A stretch of 24,939 nucleotides of DNA from contig DATEDC010000038.1 in NCBI GenBank assembly GCA_035286585.1, positions 1 through 24,939 of the forward strand. Direction: 5' to 3'. This stretch comes from DSOS01 sp035286585 (GTDB lineage: Bacteria; Chloroflexota; Anaerolineae; Anaerolineales; UBA4823). Under the pieces are notes generated by a model. That model was given only the letters and a program-made list of their open reading frames with translations, did not search any database and was not told the origin of the DNA. Shown here piece by piece: positions 7,398 to 15,314 of the stretch (positions are counted from its first letter, which is position 1; each line of letters begins with the position of its first letter). Position numbers and translations under genes: made by a program.

Positions 7398-8516
7398 ATG
7401 AAGCACCTCAGTGAATACCGCGACCCTGGACTCGCCCTGGGTCTTCTGGCCAATATTCGCCGGACAATCACCCGCCCGTGGGTGATCATGGAAATCTGTG
7501 GCGGCCAGACACACGCGATCATGCGCCACGGCCTAGACCAGCTCCTGCCGGCGGAGATTGAGCTGGTTCACGGCCCTGGCTGCCCGGTGTGTGTTACCTC
7601 GCTCGAGCTGGTTGATAAAGCGCTGGCGATTGCCTCCAAACCCGGGCTGATTTTCGCCTCCTATGGGGATATGCTCAGGGTGCCTGGTTCCGCTCGCGAC
7701 CTGTTCTCTGTGCGCGCCTCGGGCGGCGACGTCCGCGTCGTCTATTCACCTCTGGACGCGGTCCAGATTGCCCGCCAGAATCCGGACAAACAGGTGGTTT
7801 TCTTTGCCATCGGCTTCGAGACCACTGCTCCAGCGAATGCAATGAGCGTGCTCAGCGCGCATTCGCTCGGATTGGAAAACTACAGCGTGCTGGTTTCTCA
7901 TGTCCGCGTCCCTCCCGCCATGCACGTGATTCTCGGTTCTCCGCGCAACCGCGTCCAGGGATTTTTGGCCGCCGGGCACGTTTGCACGGTCATGGGCTAT
8001 TGGGAATATGAGCCGATTGCCAGGCAGTACAAAGTGCCTGTCGTCGTCACCGGTTTCGAGCCGCTGGACTTGCTCCAGGGAATACATCGAGCGATTCTTA
8101 TGCTCGAAGAAGGTCGTGTTGCAGTCGAAAACGCCTACCCCAGGCTGGTGACTCGCGAAGGAAATCGCGCCGCACAAAAAGTAATACATCAGGTTTTTAT
8201 TGAATGCGATCAGAAATGGCGCGGTATCGGGATGATCCCAGGCTCAGGCTGGCGCCTGCGGCCTGAATACGCGCATTTCGATGCCGAAAAGCGTTTTTCC
8301 GTTGAGCATGTCCAGCCGGAAGAGTCGCCGGACTGCATTGCTGGCCTGATCTTGCAGGGGATTAATAAACCACACGACTGCCCGGCGTTTGGAACTCAAT
8401 GCACGCCCGAGCATCCCTTGGGAGCTACGATGGTATCCTCCGAAGGCGCTTGCGCCGCGTATTATCGCTATTCCGGAAGGACGCCGGTTCTCTCTGAACG
8501 GGTCAGCGCAGATTGA
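7398..8516 (+). CDS. hypD: Hydrogenase iron-centre assembly protein HypD
   Basis: A 372-residue iron-sulfur protein, the scaffold on which the Fe(CN)2CO group is built with HypC. Conserved pieces are C34-G-G-Q-T-H with the following R-H-G, and G-P-G-C62-P-V-C65. The C-terminal 4Fe-4S ligand set is Cys313, Cys328, Cys335 and Cys352, in the contexts D-C-P-A-F-G and S-S-E-G-A-C-A-A-Y-Y. All essential cysteines are present and the length is normal. It sits between hypC and hypE, and the stop codon TGA overlaps the start of the hypE ribosome binding site. Its own binding site is weak (AGAAGA), so coupling to hypC is likely. Confidence 0.96.
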   Translation: MKHLSEYRDPGLALGLLANIRRTITRPWVIMEICGGQTHAIMRHGLDQLLPAEIELVHGPGCPVCVTSLELVDKALAIASKPGLIFASYGDMLRVPGSARDLFSVRASGGDVRVVYSPLDAVQIARQNPDKQVVFFAIGFETTAPANAMSVLSAHSLGLENYSVLVSHVRVPPAMHVILGSPRNRVQGFLAAGHVCTVMGYWEYEPIARQYKVPVVVTGFEPLDLLQGIHRAILMLEEGRVAVENAYPRLVTREGNRAAQKVIHQVFIECDQKWRGIGMIPGSGWRLRPEYAHFDAEKRFSVEHVQPEESPDCIAGLILQGINKPHDCPAFGTQCTPEHPLGATMVSSEGACAAYYRYSGRTPVLSERVSAD

Positions 8517-8526
8517 AGAAGGTTAT

Positions 8527-9609
8527 ATGGATCAAAATCCACCGTCCGATCATCCCCTCCCTGATATCGAGGGTTCTGTATGCCCCCTGCCTCTGGTTCA
8601 CTCAGAGCAAGTTGTCATCGGACATGGCAGCGGGGGGAAGATGACCCATGATTTGATCGCTCGCCTATTTCTGCCGCCCCTCGATAATCCAGTCTTGCGC
8701 CGCGGGGATGACGCTGCTGTTATTGAAACGGTCAACGGCGCCCGACTGGCTATAAGCACCGATTCACACGTTGTCTGGCCGCTGTTATTTCCCGGCGGGG
8801 ATATTGGCCGGCTTGCCGTATGCGGGACGGTAAACGATATCGCCATGTTGGGCGCCGAGCCGCTCTACCTGACGGCGGGGTTTATCCTCGAGGAGGGATT
8901 GGAGTTGAATTTGCTCAGGCGAGTGGTCGCCTCCATGCAAGCTGCGGCAGCCGAGGCGGGCGTCGATATTGTCGCTGGTGATACCAAGGTCGTCCAGCGG
9001 GGCAAAGGGGACGGATTGTATATCAACACGAGTGGAATTGGATTGCTCAATCCGGGGCTTTGCGTCGGCGGGCGGCATGCTCGCCCGGGGGATAAGATTA
9101 TACTATCCGGCCCGATTGGCGATCATGGCATTGCCGTCCTGGCGGCGCGCGGCGAGCTGGGTTTTGAGACAGAATTACAAAGCGATGTTGCCCCGCTCAA
9201 TCATCTGGTGGCTGCCATGCTGAAGGTCAGCCAAAATATACACGCGATGCGCGACCCCACGCGCGGAGGCCTGGCGACCACTCTAAACGAGATCGCCTGC
9301 CAATCAGAGACGAGCATTTTGATCTATGAGACATCAATACCTGTCCGCCCGGAGGTCAGCGCGGCGTGCGAGATGCTCGGCTTCGACCCACTTTATATCG
9401 CCAATGAAGGCAAGCTGGTGGCATTCGTTTCACCCGAGGATGCAGAAAACGTGCTCTCGGCAATGCGCCGTTCGGAATATGGCTCTGAGGCGGTGATCAT
9501 CGGTGAAGTCCATCCCTCCCCGGCAGGCCGCGTCCTGATGCGCACAACTCTCGGCTCCACTCGCATTGTCGACACCCTGGCTGGCGAGATGCTCCCACGG
9601 ATTTGTTGA
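8527..9609 (+). CDS. hypE: Hydrogenase maturation dehydratase HypE
   Basis: A 360-residue member of the PurM/AIR-synthase fold that dehydrates the thiocarbamate on its own C-terminal cysteine to thiocyanate and passes cyanide to iron on HypC-HypD. It ends L-P-R-I-C, with the modified cysteine as the last residue (Cys360). Near the N-terminus are V-C-P-L-P-L and G-H-G-S-G-G-K. Further on come R-G-D-D-A-A-V, V-N-D-I-A-M-L-G, A-G-D-T-K-V and R-D-P-T-R-G-G. The reading frame is open further upstream to 8389, overlapping hypD. I place the start at 8527 because AAGAAGG lies four bases before that ATG and because family proteins begin there. It is the last gene of the operon, and its stop is 5 bases from the end of the convergent transporter gene. 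Confidence 0.95.
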   Translation: MDQNPPSDHPLPDIEGSVCPLPLVHSEQVVIGHGSGGKMTHDLIARLFLPPLDNPVLRRGDDAAVIETVNGARLAISTDSHVVWPLLFPGGDIGRLAVCGTVNDIAMLGAEPLYLTAGFILEEGLELNLLRRVVASMQAAAAEAGVDIVAGDTKVVQRGKGDGLYINTSGIGLLNPGLCVGGRHARPGDKIILSGPIGDHGIAVLAARGELGFETELQSDVAPLNHLVAAMLKVSQNIHAMRDPTRGGLATTLNEIACQSETSILIYETSIPVRPEVSAACEMLGFDPLYIANEGKLVAFVSPEDAENVLSAMRRSEYGSEAVIIGEVHPSPAGRVLMRTTLGSTRIVDTLAGEMLPRIC

Positions 9610-9614
9610 AAACG

Positions 9615-11153
9615 CTATAGCCCAATGGACATCACTGCACGGGCTGTGATTGCCAGGCCAGCCAGCGTGATAAACAATGCGCTGGCAATAGGGACATAGC
9701 GCAGGACACCCTCCCTGTGAGGGATACGGTCGAACAGGCGTCCGGTGTATACGAAGGCCAGCCCAACCAGAGCAAGTACGCCTGCCAGGCCTACGCTGAA
9801 TGCCAGCACCAGGATAAGCCCCAGCCCAACGCGGTTCAAAGCGATGGCTCCCAACATGACCACCAAAGCAGACGGGCAGGGAAGCAGGCCGCCTGAGATG
9901 CCCAAGGCCAGCAGGCTACGCCAGGTAACTGGCGCCCCATCCGCGCCAGGGGGCAGGTGCGAATGCCCGCTATGCCCGGGCGTATGGCTATGATCCTTCT
10001 CATGCGGGTGAATGTGGTGGTGTGAGTGGACCCCAACGTTGGAGTGGCGGTGATCATGAGGATCGTGGTGTGTTAAATGGAATGCCTTGTCGCCAATAGT
10101 GCGTACAGTCCGGCGCGCGGTCTGCCATCTGGTCAGGAACAGGTTCAGGCCTATCCCCGCCACCAATAAGCCGGAAATGAAGTTCAACCACGGGAAGAGT
10201 CTCTCCGGAAGGATGAAACGGGAAGCCAGCAAGGTGACCGCTCCGAGTGCGATCACACCTGCCGTATGGGTAATCGTTGTCGTGACCCCCAGATAAAGAG
10301 CGTGTACGGGTGTGCCGCGCGATCCGACCAGGTAAGCGCCAACGATAGTCTTACCATGTCCCGGTGTGAGGGCATGCATTGCCCCCCAAATAAATGAAAT
10401 CATTAAGGCGAGCAGAAGTGTGGGAAAGTTGATTTCTTCCAACAATATAAGACGGGTAAAGGCGTCGTTGCGGTCTGCAATGGGGGTTTGCAGATCCTCC
10501 ACAGCAGATGGTGCAATCCCCACACCTGGCTCACCTTCCGACCATATTTCAAAGGAGACATGGCGTTGATCTAGGGGGGTGGTAAGCAAGTCTTCTGGGT
10601 AACTCGTCAGCCGCTGGCTTAAGCTGGTTGTGGCGAAATCACCGATCAGGGTGACATCCTCAACATTGACCACAATCTCCCTCCACCCCAAGCGCTTTGG
10701 AAATGCGTTGTTTTGGAAGGCGATCTGAACCTGATTCTGCTGCGCTTCCAGTGGGGCATTGAAAATACAGGTTAAGCGCAATGTTGGCAAGCCACCAACT
10801 CCAGGTGGGAATTCAAGCGTTGACGATTCCAGGATCAAGGGAACAGGGCGACCGTTGAGTCGCAATTCCAGAGCCTGGCGAAGGGAGGCGCATTTGGCAG
10901 GATGGTAGCCAGCTTTCTCTTCATATTCCGCCTGGCCGTTCCCGTTAGCATCCAGCGCGGCGATCTCCTGAAAGGCAGGGATCTCGGCCATGTCGAGTAT
11001 ATACTCAACGAAGACAGCTTCCCGGCTGATGCGCAGGCCGGCGTAATGGTTGATGGTGAAGTTGCCCAGGGGGTGGGCCGATGCCGCTGGAACCAACGCG
11101 TGCGCGGCGATCAGAATGAGGATGAGAATGGCGAAACGGTGGGATTTCTTCAT
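9615..11153 (-). CDS. RcnA/NicO-like nickel or cobalt transporter with secreted N-terminal domain
   Basis: A 512-residue membrane protein. A signal peptide (about 8-27) ends before H-P-L-G-N-F. An extracytoplasmic domain of about 210 residues follows, containing an EF-hand-like loop D-A-N-G-N-G-Q-A-E-Y-E-E near 68-79. The membrane part starts near 245 with G-A-M-H-A-L-T-P-G-H-G-K, closely resembling the L-H-G-x-E-P-G-H-S-K region of E. coli RcnA. A His-rich loop (about 359-400, over a dozen His) precedes a second half with G-L-L-P-C-P-S-A. RcnA exports Ni and Co, while other NicO members import them, so direction is open. ATG at 11153 is chosen over an upstream GTG because GAGG lies five bases before it. 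It is last in a row with the TPR and DUF4331 genes and faces the hyp operon tail to tail. Confidence 0.85.
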   Translation of the reverse strand: MKKSHRFAILILILIAAHALVPAASAHPLGNFTINHYAGLRISREAVFVEYILDMAEIPAFQEIAALDANGNGQAEYEEKAGYHPAKCASLRQALELRLNGRPVPLILESSTLEFPPGVGGLPTLRLTCIFNAPLEAQQNQVQIAFQNNAFPKRLGWREIVVNVEDVTLIGDFATTSLSQRLTSYPEDLLTTPLDQRHVSFEIWSEGEPGVGIAPSAVEDLQTPIADRNDAFTRLILLEEINFPTLLLALMISFIWGAMHALTPGHGKTIVGAYLVGSRGTPVHALYLGVTTTITHTAGVIALGAVTLLASRFILPERLFPWLNFISGLLVAGIGLNLFLTRWQTARRTVRTIGDKAFHLTHHDPHDHRHSNVGVHSHHHIHPHEKDHSHTPGHSGHSHLPPGADGAPVTWRSLLALGISGGLLPCPSALVVMLGAIALNRVGLGLILVLAFSVGLAGVLALVGLAFVYTGRLFDRIPHREGVLRYVPIASALFITLAGLAITARAVMSIGL

Positions 11154-11168
11154 GGTCACCTCTATCGT

Positions 11169-12503
11169 TCACCTGGCAAATGTTGCCAGTTGATTCAGCG
11201 CGACGCGAGCCTGACGCGCCTGCAGCAGGTCGAAATGTGGGTTGATGGCCAGAGCTTCCGATAGCAATCGCTGCGCCTCAGCGCTGCGGCCCTGCGCCCG
11301 CGCAATCATGCCGGCGTGGTAATACAGCTTCGCATCGCGTGTGCCAAGTTCCATCGCCAGTTCCATGGATTGCTGAGCCTGGTCAAACATGCCGTTCTTG
11401 TAATAAGCCCAGGCAGCCGCGTCGTAGCCGTAGATGTCCTTGCGGTATTCGAGTTCGCTCAGCGCCAGGCGCAGAGCCTCCTCCAGGCGCATGTCGTGAT
11501 CAGCATAGTAATTGGCGAGCTGGCGGTTGTAAACCTGTTGGTTGATCTCAACGAGCATACCAATATACTCCACTGTCTCATATTGAAGTTTTGCCTTCTC
11601 CTCCTGTCCAATGACGGTGAACAGATCGCCCAAAGAGGCTAGAAGGTCCGGTTGAGGGATGATCGCCGTAGCGCGCTGGTACAGGTCGATAGCTGCCTGG
11701 TATTCGCCTTGAGCGGCGCGAACCTTACCCAGTCCCGCCAGACCCAAATAGTAATTATCAAAAATTTTCAATGCTGTCTCGTAGTACCTCTCCGCCTCGT
11801 CAATTTGCCCCATGTTGAAGGTCAGGTCGCCAAGACGCAGCCAGTACCAGGCCAGACTCTCTCTGGATCCGCCCGAATTCATCGCCTGGCGGGCAGCGCT
11901 CTGCATCAATTGCAATGCCTCCTCGGGGTCCCCTCTCAGCTCGGCCAGGTGTGCCAGGCGTGCCAGGACTGCCGGTGTGGGGCTTTTTTGCAGCAGTTCC
12001 TGGTAAGCCTTTTCGGCTTCCGGGTAATTTCCCAAAGCCAGATGAGCATCACCGGCGGTTGCCAAAGCCTGTGAGATCCAGGGGTTGTTCAAATAGACCA
12101 GTTGGGCAAGCTCTAACGCATCGACAAAGTTGTGCTGGGCGTAGAAAACAGCCGCAAGGGATGCGCGGGCTGGAGCGTAGTCGGGAAGAAGGTTGAGAGA
12201 CTGCTTCAACGCTGTCTCCGCACGCTGGTAGCTGGCGACATCTCCGGTCTCGCGGGCCTGGCGCAGGTACAACTCCCCAAGAAGGATGTAGCTGACCCCA
12301 TCCTGAGGGTTGCGCTTTATCCGGCTCTGGAAGAACTCGATCGCCTCGCTGACGGGGGGCAGATTCGCCAGATTGCTGGGGTCGATGTTGGTAACATCAG
12401 CGAATGGTTGCCTGGTCGGCTGAGCTGTCTGGCGATGGAGGTTGAATCGAGAAATAGTTAGAATAGCCAGTGTCGCTAAAAGGATCAGGACGATCTTGCG
12501 CAT
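11169..12503 (-). CDS. Membrane-anchored tetratricopeptide-repeat protein
   Basis: A 444-residue protein with an N-terminal hydrophobic segment (about 3-18, V-L-I-L-L-A-T-L-A-I-L) that serves as a signal anchor or signal peptide. From about residue 65 to the end it is built of TPR units, with repeated patterns such as L-G-E-L-Y, A-E-x-A-Y-Q-E-L-L, A-I-D-L-Y-Q-R-A and A-I-N-P-H-F. I estimate eight or more repeats. It probably acts as a protein-binding scaffold on the outer face of the membrane. No enzyme motif is seen. The frame is open to a TTG at 12533; the ATG at 12503 is preferred, with TTAGGAG 13 bases upstream, a rather long spacing. It ends 15 bases before the transporter start and follows the DUF4331 gene by 92 bases. 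Confidence 0.85.
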   Translation of the reverse strand: MRKIVLILLATLAILTISRFNLHRQTAQPTRQPFADVTNIDPSNLANLPPVSEAIEFFQSRIKRNPQDGVSYILLGELYLRQARETGDVASYQRAETALKQSLNLLPDYAPARASLAAVFYAQHNFVDALELAQLVYLNNPWISQALATAGDAHLALGNYPEAEKAYQELLQKSPTPAVLARLAHLAELRGDPEEALQLMQSAARQAMNSGGSRESLAWYWLRLGDLTFNMGQIDEAERYYETALKIFDNYYLGLAGLGKVRAAQGEYQAAIDLYQRATAIIPQPDLLASLGDLFTVIGQEEKAKLQYETVEYIGMLVEINQQVYNRQLANYYADHDMRLEEALRLALSELEYRKDIYGYDAAAWAYYKNGMFDQAQQSMELAMELGTRDAKLYYHAGMIARAQGRSAEAQRLLSEALAINPHFDLLQARQARVALNQLATFAR

Positions 12504-12595
12504 GCCCGTTTGTCTGCTCCTAAGATGGATCAAGCATCTGAAGGCGGTTCCGTAGGGGCGGATTGGCCGCCCCCACAGAATCGCTGTAGCCGTGT

Positions 12596-13636
12596 CTAGT
12601 TTGCTGGCGCCAGGTACGGGAAGGTGGCTGAGAATGCGGAGTCGTTTGCGACACAGTCCGAGGTAACCAAACCATTGGTCACGATACCCAGTTCAATGTC
12701 GATAACGTCGTCAGCCAACCCGCGCCCGTTAGGAAATGGCGTTGCCATCGAAGTGTCGATGGTCAGTATGTCAGGGAGCAGAAAGTTCGCCAGAGCGTCA
12801 ACGGTGGGGTTTCCCACGCCGTAAAAGATCTCGAGCGTATCTTCGACTTCGCCGCGGAAATCTCGCTGATCGTGCCTGGGTTTACCGCTGTTGAAGGCAT
12901 TTTTCTGTGATGGCTCAGTACCAGATGGCTCGAAGGGGTTGTTGGGGATGAACACCGTGTTGATTGCCGGACGCCCCATCCGGTCAACCTGCTGGTTATT
13001 GAGTTCAGTGCGTGCCCAGACACCGATGCTACTGGTTCCAAGCGAGGCGCTGGGAACTTCCAGTACGATGGCGGAAACATTCAGACCCAGGAAGAAGTCG
13101 ACTTCACTGCCATCACAGAAGCTTCGACCGCCTGCACCCAAGAACGCGAGCAGATCGAAAAAGAATGGGTCGTCGAACACCCCTGCTTGCAGCATGCCGC
13201 CTCCCATTACAGATATAGCCTGGCTCGTCTGGCCTCTCGCCAGAACAGCGCTTTCACCAAGCGCCGGCACCTTGCGAAGCATTACGTTTTGCACGAGAGA
13301 GGCGTCTGGTGTTGAGAAGGCGACTTTGTACGTCAGATCCTCCCTGGCGTCTCCGTTGGTGTCTATCATGAAATCGTAGGAGGCTCCTGGGTGGAAGGTC
13401 CCGTTATTCAGGATACCCGCCAGGGGATTGACGGCCATCACAAGCACCGTGCTGGACGTGTTACTGGGGGACTGAAAGACGTAGACGTCGGTGATGTCAA
13501 GACGCGTGTCACCGCCCGGCGGCGTAAGCCCTGGTGCATCCAGGTGATCGGCTGCCTGCGAAGGCAGGCTAACCGTGCCAAACAACAACGCCAGCGCGGT
13601 CAGGCCGTATAGACCAATTGTAACGATCTTTTTCAT
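12596..13636 (-). CDS. Secreted DUF4331-family protein
   Basis: A 346-residue protein recognisable as DUF4331 from the N-terminal D-H-L-D-A-P-G at about 30-36 and D-I-T-D-V-Y-V-F-Q at 47-55. A clear signal peptide spans residues 1-28, with cleavage likely after S-Q-A or the following Ala. A stretch D-T-N-G-D-A-R-E-D at 92-100 resembles the calcium-binding loop of EF-hand or dockerin proteins. Two cysteines (174 and 328) might form a disulfide. The biochemical function of DUF4331 is not known to me. The ribosome binding site AAAGGAGAT at 13645-13653 is excellent, so expression may be high. It lies downstream of the anti-sigma gene after a 321-base gap and upstream of the TPR and transporter genes, so it may be the main output of the sigma factor. 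Confidence 0.86.
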   Translation of the reverse strand: MKKIVTIGLYGLTALALLFGTVSLPSQAADHLDAPGLTPPGGDTRLDITDVYVFQSPSNTSSTVLVMAVNPLAGILNNGTFHPGASYDFMIDTNGDAREDLTYKVAFSTPDASLVQNVMLRKVPALGESAVLARGQTSQAISVMGGGMLQAGVFDDPFFFDLLAFLGAGGRSFCDGSEVDFFLGLNVSAIVLEVPSASLGTSSIGVWARTELNNQQVDRMGRPAINTVFIPNNPFEPSGTEPSQKNAFNSGKPRHDQRDFRGEVEDTLEIFYGVGNPTVDALANFLLPDILTIDTSMATPFPNGRGLADDVIDIELGIVTNGLVTSDCVANDSAFSATFPYLAPAN

Positions 13637-13663
13637 GGTTTTTTATCTCCTTTGGCTGGATTT

Positions 13664-13678
13664 GAATTTGTCAAATTC
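13664..13678. promoter_or_regulatory. 15-base perfect palindrome in the DUF4331 leader
   Basis: GAATTTG-T-CAAATTC is a perfect inverted repeat with 7-base arms around one central base. It sits 11 bases upstream of the DUF4331 ribosome binding site. The position fits an operator or a small RNA hairpin that could mask translation. No known regulator is assigned. Confidence 0.4.
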
Positions 13679-13797
13679 TGCGATCATGCATGCACGCAGA
13701 TCGTGTTCCGGCTGATAGCTCCCAGTGCGGGATATATTCTTTATAACGGTAATAACCACCTCCTCCTATGTATCAGAATTGGAGCTCGGCCGCGCTA

Positions 13798-13818
13798 ATG
13801 AATACTACCCATATTCAT
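13798..13818. promoter_or_regulatory. Inverted repeat, candidate operator
   Basis: ATGAATA (13798-13804) and TATTCAT (13812-13818) are exact inverted copies separated by CTACCCA. The 14-base centre-to-centre spacing is near one and a half helical turns. It lies in the middle of the long interval between the anti-sigma and DUF4331 genes. The regulator is unknown. Confidence 0.35.
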
Positions 13819-13957
13819 CCCCTGGCAGTACCATATACACTTAATACGAAATTCGCAGGGTTTTGAATCTAATCAACCCCGGATTGAAGTTATTAATGAA
13901 TTGTTGGATTGGGATAGGAGTTAGGTTCGATGATGAACCAGGATCGAATGACCTCGC

Positions 13958-14752
13958 TCAAGCATCCGGTGAGAGCGGGCTTAACACGACGATCTCGCCG
14001 GTTGGCTGAAGACTACCCCCTACTGGTTCGACAGACACCCCGATGATGTCATAACTGCTGATGGAAGCAGGCGCCTTCACCAGGATGCTCGCCCGTCCGT
14101 CTTGGTCGACCGTGAAAGTACCTGCGCTTTCGGGGACGTCGCCTTTGATCAGCCAAAGCTGGTAGACACGGTCACCAGGCAAGGGCTGCAATCCGGTTAT
14201 GATTACCCCGCCTTCGCGGCTTCCCGGATTGAAGATGAACCGACCAGAAGCCTCTGGCTGGAGCTCTGTCCCGGCGATAGCGATTGATTTGCTCCCCGGG
14301 TCGGAAAGGTGCAGGATTACTCGTTGCTGGTTCGCCAGGGCAGCTTGCAGGCTGGAGACTTCATTTCGCAAAACGGAGACCCTTGCAGAAAGCACCAGCC
14401 CCCAGGCCAGGGATAGTACTGCGATGGTGAGGCTCAATACTACCAGCATGGGTTGGGACCTTACGGCGAATCGTAACTTTTCCTTCAGCGACAGCCAGCG
14501 AGAAGCGCTATCCGGCGCCGGAGGCTGTGAAATGATACGCCCAAAAAGCTCTTTTTTCACGTTCGATGAGACCGCCGCGGGTTCAGCAGATAAAGTCAGA
14601 AATGTCGCTACTGGGCGCATTTGAGCGACGTACTCCATAGCAGTGGGGTCCTCTCGAAGATAAGCTTCGACGCGCTGCTGTTCTTCGGAGTCGAGGGTGC
14701 CTAAAATGTACCAGGGGAGCAGATCGTCTATACCAGTATTACGCTCACTCAT
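13958..14752 (-). CDS. RskA-family anti-sigma factor
   Basis: A 264-residue single-pass membrane protein. The N-terminal cytosolic part (1-95) has the helical anti-sigma look (D-D-L-L-P-W-Y-I-L-G-T-L, then E-Q-Q-R-V-E-A-Y-L) but no His-x3-Cys-x2-Cys zinc motif. One transmembrane helix spans about 101-122, followed by a short coiled-coil segment (about 123-146). The extracytoplasmic RskA domain (about 155-258) carries G-L-Q-P-L-P-G-D-R-V-Y-Q-L-W-L-I-K-G. It should hold the ECF sigma factor encoded just upstream and release it on an envelope signal, probably by stepwise proteolysis as for SigK-RskA. The start overlaps the sigma gene end by 8 bases, giving translational coupling and stoichiometric production. 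Confidence 0.9.
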   Translation of the reverse strand: MSERNTGIDDLLPWYILGTLDSEEQQRVEAYLREDPTAMEYVAQMRPVATFLTLSAEPAAVSSNVKKELFGRIISQPPAPDSASRWLSLKEKLRFAVRSQPMLVVLSLTIAVLSLAWGLVLSARVSVLRNEVSSLQAALANQQRVILHLSDPGSKSIAIAGTELQPEASGRFIFNPGSREGGVIITGLQPLPGDRVYQLWLIKGDVPESAGTFTVDQDGRASILVKAPASISSYDIIGVSVEPVGGSLQPTGEIVVLSPLSPDA

Positions 14753-15314
14753 CTGTGAAACCTATCTCCTCCAGCCTGGCGCGCAGTTTTTGTAGCGCGA
14801 GGCGCGCCCGGGTCTGAACTGTGCCTAGCGGTACACCAGTCTGTCTGGCGATCTCTTGCCTGGTCAGTCCGCCGAAGAAAGCCATCTCGATCACCTGGCG
14901 TTGCTCATCCGGGAGGGAAGCCAGGGCAGTATTGACCAGATGGCGGCGTTGTACACTTGCTGCTGCTGCAGGAACGCTCTGTTCGATGAATACATTCTTG
15001 ATGACTTTTCTGCCTTCAACCGTTTCCATGCTCGATTGATCCCGGCGCAAGCGATCTATGCACTGGTGATGCGCGATGGCGAATAACCAGCTCAGGGCCG
15101 CGCCGCGTCCAGCGTCGTAACGGTTTGCCTTGTTCCAAACTCGCAGGAAAGTCTCCTGAACGATCTCCTCTGCCGTTGCTCTCTCGCCCAGGATTTTAAG
15201 CGCCAGGCCCATGATGGCGGATGAATAACGGTCGTAGAGCAGTTCGATCGCGGCCTCATCACGGTTCGCGATCTTTCCAATCAACTCCTCGTCAGTTAGA
15301 CCGATTTGGTCCAT
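14745..15314 (-). CDS. ECF-type RNA polymerase sigma factor (SigK-like)
   Basis: A 189-residue group 4 sigma factor. Region 2 lies at about 24-92 (Y-D-R-Y, E-E-I-V-Q-E-T-F-L-R-V-W, then W-L-F-A-I-A-H-H-Q-C-I-D-R-L-R-R). Region 4 lies at about 132-180 (L-P-D-E-Q-R-Q-V-I, then the helix-turn-helix T-R-Q-E-I-A-R-Q-T-G-V-P-L-G-T-V-Q-T-R). There is no extra C-terminal domain. The partner anti-sigma gene follows with an 8-base overlap. The start may be ATG at 15314 or the GTG directly before it at 15317; a GGAG lies upstream at long spacing. It likely directs transcription of its own operon and the DUF4331-TPR-transporter genes, which is inferred from neighbourhood only. Confidence 0.92.
   Translation of the reverse strand: MDQIGLTDEELIGKIANRDEAAIELLYDRYSSAIMGLALKILGERATAEEIVQETFLRVWNKANRYDAGRGAALSWLFAIAHHQCIDRLRRDQSSMETVEGRKVIKNVFIEQSVPAAAASVQRRHLVNTALASLPDEQRQVIEMAFFGGLTRQEIARQTGVPLGTVQTRARLALQKLRARLEEIGFTDE

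Larger units (their letters stand above)
13637..13957 (-). promoter_or_regulatory. 321-base regulatory interval upstream of the DUF4331 gene
   Basis: This is the only stretch over 300 bases without an assigned gene. Read on the minus strand, from the anti-sigma stop towards DUF4331, it holds: a small hairpin (GGTTC/GAACC, 13924-13939) just after the anti-sigma gene; an inverted repeat at 13798-13818; a very purine-rich AGGAGGAGGTGG (13757-13768) resembling a strong ribosome binding site; a GGAAC (13704-13708) resembling an ECF -35 box without a convincing -10; a 15-base palindrome at 13664-13678; and the DUF4331 binding site. A 38-codon open frame from GTG at 13759 to the TAA at 13643-13645 overlaps that binding site. 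It may be chance. The length and the number of dyads suggest a regulated long leader. Confidence 0.45.

Noticed and set aside
8389..8526. Upstream extension of the hypE frame into hypD
   Set aside because: The extra residues do not look like HypE, they overlap coding hypD, and the ATG at 8527 has a good ribosome binding site.
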